Source: an uncultured Clostridia bacterium
GTDB taxonomy: Bacteria; Bacillota; Clostridia; Oscillospirales; Ruminococcaceae
NCBI GenBank assembly: GCA_947626755.1
Contig: CANQTP010000003.1
Span: forward strand, 47,791-111,790
Direction: 5' to 3'
DNA length: 64,000 nucleotides
A program made the position numbers and the translations under genes. Within the stretch, counting starts at the first letter, position 1; each line of letters opens with the position of its first letter. Below, piece by piece: positions 61,325 through 64,000 of this stretch. The notes under the pieces were generated by a model. It was not told where the DNA came from. It did not search any database and worked only from the letters and a program-made list of their open reading frames with translations.

Positions 61325-62430
61325 TTTCTTTTACCCTCCTCGCTAAGATTTACAATTACAGGTTCGCCGCCGCGGGGACTCCATACGTTTTCAGCGTCGG
61401 GGCAGATCGCGCGGATAGCGCATTCCTCACTGGCGATATAGACCATGTCTTTCTTTTCGGCGACGACCATGGAGCGGAGTTTCAGACGGTCGTTGAGAGC
61501 CATAAGTCCGCCCGTGTAGCCGAGGATTATGGAGAAAGGTCCGGTTATCAGCAGGCTGGAAAAAGCGTTCCTGAAATATTTCAGCTTGGCGGCTTTTTCG
61601 GGGTCGGTCTTTTCAAGGGCTTCTATCTCGCTCCAGAACGGCGCGGCGATTATTCCGGCAATATCTTCAAGGCTGAGCTGCTGCTTTCTGTTCAGGTAGT
61701 CGAAAATGTAGGTGATAACTTCCGTATCGGTGAGAAGCGTGCATTTATAGCCGAACATTTCGATAAAGCGGCGGTTTGCGTCGTAAGAGGAAATTTCGCC
61801 GTTATGTACTATTGTATAGTCAAGCAGGGAAAACGGGTGCGCGCCGCCCCACCAGCCGGGGGTATTTGTAGGATAACGTCCGTGGGCGGTCCAAGCGTAG
61901 CCGCTGTATTCGTCAAGACGGTAGAATTCTCCAACGTCCTCCGGAAAACCTACAGCTTTGAAAACGCCCATGTTCTTTCCGCTGGAAAATACATACGCGC
62001 CGTCAATGTCGTTGTTTATGCGGATAACGCATTTGGCAACGAATTCCTTTTCGTCAAGCTGAGACGAAGCTATCTTGGTGGGCAGAGGATTTACAAAATA
62101 TCTCCAGATAAGGGGTTCATTCTTGATGGCAGGAACTTTCTTTGTGGGGATACGGCTGAGGTTCACAACGTCAAAATGGCGGTCGAGAAAACGCTCGGTC
62201 TGTTCCCGCGCGGTGTTGGAATTGTAGAAAACGTGGAACGCGTACAGGTCTTTGTATTCGGGATAGATACCGTAGCCGGCAAATCCGCCGCCCAGACCGT
62301 TGGAGCGGTCGTGCATATAGGAAATGGACTTTACTACGTCGCTGCCGTTCAGCCGTCTGCCGTCTCGACTGATAAAGCCTGAGATGGCGCAGCCCGAAGG
62401 TATTCTTATCTCGCCTTCTTTTAAAAGCAT
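61315..62430 (-). CDS. Class II glutamine amidotransferase of split glutamate synthase
   Basis: 371 residues from the ATG at 62430, 7 bases after AGGAGAG; a longer frame to 62484 lacks a site. The Ntn nucleophile is expected to be Cys14 (IPSGCAISGFISRDGRR), which would need removal of a 13-residue propeptide. Downstream: GGGFAGYGIYPEYKD, AHGRYPTNTPGWWGG, HNGEISSYDANRRF and LTDTEVITYIFDYL. It hydrolyses glutamine and passes ammonia to the FMN core. First gene of the run, with its own promoter at 62507-62535. Confidence 0.92.
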   Translation of the reverse strand: MLLKEGEIRIPSGCAISGFISRDGRRLNGSDVVKSISYMHDRSNGLGGGFAGYGIYPEYKDLYAFHVFYNSNTAREQTERFLDRHFDVVNLSRIPTKKVPAIKNEPLIWRYFVNPLPTKIASSQLDEKEFVAKCVIRINNDIDGAYVFSSGKNMGVFKAVGFPEDVGEFYRLDEYSGYAWTAHGRYPTNTPGWWGGAHPFSLLDYTIVHNGEISSYDANRRFIEMFGYKCTLLTDTEVITYIFDYLNRKQQLSLEDIAGIIAAPFWSEIEALEKTDPEKAAKLKYFRNAFSSLLITGPFSIILGYTGGLMALNDRLKLRSMVVAEKKDMVYIASEECAIRAICPDAENVWSPRGGEPVIVNLSEEGKRKCL

Positions 62431-62506
62431 ATACTCACTCTCCTGAAAAAAGTTTTCGGATAACGATTTCCAAGCTGTTCTCATAACAGACTTGAATTCA
62501 ATATAT

Positions 62507-62535
62507 ATGATAACACATTATAAAATGCTTGTCAA
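62507..62535 (-). promoter_or_regulatory. Promoter for the glutamate synthase run
   Basis: On the minus strand TTGACA (62535-62530), 17 bases, TATCAT (62512-62507). It gives a leader of roughly 70 bases before the glutaminase ATG. The leader contains one small hairpin (CTGTT with AACAG). It lies in the 335-base divergent gap 62431-62765, the rest of which is AT-rich with no further element recognised apart from the opposite promoter. Confidence 0.8.
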
Positions 62536-62676
62536 GGGATTTTTGCAAGATTTTTCGATAAAACTTGCAAAATTGCGTAAATATTTTGTGAATACAACTA
62601 TTTTTAATAAAAAACTGGAATAAAATGATTTTTAAATTGCATTTTGAAGAATTAATACAGCAATTTGCACTAAATG

Positions 62677-62705
62677 TTGACAAATTTCGCGCGAAGTGTT
62701 ATATT
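62677..62705 (+). promoter_or_regulatory. Promoter for the zinc-ribbon membrane protein
   Basis: TTGACA (62677-62682), 17 bases, TATATT (62700-62705), reading rightward and divergent from the glutamate synthase promoter. Confidence 0.8.
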
Positions 62706-62765
62706 ATATGTATAGGACTTTTGAAATGAACTATAATATTTACATAGATGAAGGGAGAAACGGTC

Positions 62766-63605
62766 ATGAGATGTACGGAATGCGGTTCTGAAATTGCGGA
62801 AAATGATGTTATATGCCGCAGCTGCGGTGCGGAGATCATTACCGTCGCAGGAAACAGCGCGGAAAGGGACGCTTTTGATGATGTGGAAAGCGTTGATACG
62901 GGAAAAACAAAGAAAAATAAGAAAAAATCGGAAAAGGCAAAGCGGGGATTTGTTCTTAAAATTGCCGCCGCTGTTGTTGTTATTGCGGTCATTGCTGTTA
63001 TAATAGTAAATATTGTCATTTCGGTAAAGGCTGCGGAAGGACGGAGACTTTTTGATAAAGTTCCCCTTGGCAGGGACGTGGAGAAAATTTCCGCGGACAC
63101 GGGCGTGACGTTCCTTGACGGAGAAGGCTCAATTTACGGCGCATTGAATTATATTGCGGATTACGACTATATATGCGAGTCGGAAAAATCCGCCGAGATA
63201 AGCGGCATTCAGGTGCCTGAATGGGCTGTTCTGCTGAATGAGGACGGTTCCGGAAGCGTAAATGAAGCAGTCCTGTATAATTTCAGTGTTCTGAAACATA
63301 ACTGGATGGGTATTAAGAATGAAGCCAAGATAGACACATCCGTGGTTGAGTTCGGAATGAAGATCAGGGACGCGGAGCGGGCTGTTGGGCTCAAGCCGTA
63401 TACCATTATAAAGGAAAGCGGCGAAAATACCACCACTTATACTTATAGGTATCATTATACCGATGAAGCAGATGGAAACAACTGCGTCATGAATCTTTAC
63501 ATTGAAGTCAGCGACGTTGACGGTCAGGTAAAGAATGTCTACGATGAAAAACTCGACTATCTTAATCTTATTTTAAGAGGAACATTTTCAGGCGATATTT
63601 CATAA
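62766..63605 (+). CDS. Zinc-ribbon membrane protein, unknown
   Basis: 279 residues from the ATG at 62766, chosen over an in-frame ATG at 62748 that overlaps its AAGGGAGA site. An N-terminal zinc ribbon (RCTECGSEIAENDVICRSCG) and a Lys-rich segment precede a TM helix (about 59-85, FVLKIAAAVVVIAVIAVII). An extracytoplasmic domain of ~190 residues follows (VPEWAVLLNEDGSGSVN, YTYRYHYTDEADGNNCVMN). The layout matches the zinc_ribbon_2/DUF membrane proteins of Clostridia; no function is known. Confidence 0.8.
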   Translation: MRCTECGSEIAENDVICRSCGAEIITVAGNSAERDAFDDVESVDTGKTKKNKKKSEKAKRGFVLKIAAAVVVIAVIAVIIVNIVISVKAAEGRRLFDKVPLGRDVEKISADTGVTFLDGEGSIYGALNYIADYDYICESEKSAEISGIQVPEWAVLLNEDGSGSVNEAVLYNFSVLKHNWMGIKNEAKIDTSVVEFGMKIRDAERAVGLKPYTIIKESGENTTTYTYRYHYTDEADGNNCVMNLYIEVSDVDGQVKNVYDEKLDYLNLILRGTFSGDIS

Positions 63606-63713
63606 AATATAAGCATACGGCATGAAAAACGGAAATTTTATGTGGAATTTGTCTAATTTGGAAGTGAAATTTACTAAACTTTATGTGTAAAACGCTGATT
63701 TGAAAAAAAGTGC

Positions 63714-63742
63714 TTGACAAAGGGTATGGACAGTAGTATAAT
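63714..63742 (+). promoter_or_regulatory. Perfect-consensus promoter P1 (probable rRNA operon)
   Basis: TTGACA (63714-63719), 17 bases, TATAAT (63737-63742). No protein gene follows before the window ends. Confidence 0.85.
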
Positions 63743-63811
63743 AAAGAAGCTGACTCACGAGGGCGACAAGATTACGGATCAAAAAAATTGAAAAATTTTT
63801 TGAAAAAGTAC

Positions 63812-63840
63812 TTGACAAGCGAGTGAGGATGTGATATAAT
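63812..63840 (+). promoter_or_regulatory. Perfect-consensus promoter P2 (probable rRNA operon)
   Basis: TTGACA (63812-63817), 17 bases, TATAAT (63835-63840). It repeats P1 exactly, 98 bases downstream. Tandem P1/P2 promoters of this strength are characteristic of rRNA operons. Confidence 0.85.
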
Positions 63841-64000
63841 GAAAAAGTTCCGCGGGAAACGGAGCGGCAAAGGAAAGCCGATGGGATCGAGCAGAGAATT
63901 TGCGGTGAAGAGGAAAGCGGGATACGGAATCTTGAAAATTGAACAACAGAACGAAACGAACCAAAGAAACCCTGAAATTCCAGAAATGGAAAAGTAAAGC
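63841..64000 (+). other. Leader region of a probable rRNA operon continuing beyond the window
   Basis: The 395 bases after the last gene hold no coding sequence. Behind P2 the purine-rich stretch contains CTTGAAAATTGAACAAC (63931-63947), the type of sequence that precedes 16S rRNA in Firmicutes. The 16S gene itself is not reached, so the assignment is inference. Confidence 0.6.

Noticed and set aside
62430..62500. ANTAR-target paired hairpins in the glutaminase leader
   Set aside because: Only one small stem with a 5-base loop is seen. The hexaloop A/G pattern described for ANTAR targets is not met.
63779..63964. A 61-codon minus-strand ORF in the promoter/leader region
   Set aside because: It overlaps the P2 promoter and the purine-rich leader and has no ribosome site, so it is a chance frame.

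Overview
The window reads as chromosomal DNA of an anaerobic Clostridia (Firmicutes), most like a Ruminococcus-type Oscillospiraceae. The reasons are gene content and order (infC-rpmI-rplT, dprA-topA-trmFO, plsX-rnc-smc-ftsY), LL-diaminopimelate aminotransferase, tandem class B sortases, an archaeal-style split glutamate synthase with an ANTAR regulator, strong GGAGG Shine-Dalgarno sites, and consensus TTGACA-17-TATAAT promoters. The species assignment is inference.

Layout. 1-24 kb, plus strand: housekeeping genes. These are the end of infC, rpmI, rplT, an rRNA methyltransferase, dprA, topA, trmFO, a Tpt1/KptA RNA 2'-phosphotransferase, plsX, rnc, a radical SAM protein, smc, a small accessory patch (DUF6125-like protein, NAD epimerase, 54-residue ORF, GNAT), ftsY with an unusual acidic C-terminal tail, rdgB, polA without proofreading motifs, small membrane proteins, dus, rimI and an AraC/GyrI-type regulator. 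24-41 kb, minus strand: an ECF-type sigma factor carrying a ~390-residue extension, then a late cobalamin pathway operon (cobT, cobU, cobS, short cobU-like, cobC, cbiB, cobD, cobQ). Upstream of it and co-directional lie a YgjP-like metallopeptidase, a cation efflux protein, a UbiA-family polyprenyl-phosphate phosphoribosyltransferase-like enzyme and three tandem paralogous polytopic membrane proteins of possible GT-C type. 40.9-41.4 kb: a ~100-bp tandem repeat directly downstream of tRNA-Thr(CGT).

41.5-54.4 kb, plus strand: a catalytically degenerate S26 signal-peptidase-like protein, a HAD phosphatase, the cysteine desulfurase/ThiI pair, then four consecutive class B sortases, a SpoIID-like protein with a long acidic linker, pyrimidine-nucleoside phosphorylase and a zinc-ribbon protein. 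54.5-62.5 kb, minus strand: dapL, dapF and an ANTAR protein with a pseudo-receiver. Next comes a five-piece glutamate synthase system: class II glutaminase, ferredoxin/FMN synthase core, polyferredoxin, FAD oxidoreductase and GXGXG domain. 62.7-64 kb: a zinc-ribbon membrane protein, then two perfect-consensus promoters and a leader that look like the start of an rRNA operon beyond the window.

The strongest candidates for something undescribed are: the sigma factor with a nested, SD-equipped in-frame second start; the sortase/SpoIID cluster headed by a pseudo-peptidase; the membrane-protein triplet beside a decaprenyl-phosphoribose-type synthase, with 599 bp of gene-converted sequence; and the hairpin-bearing repeats trailing a tRNA gene.
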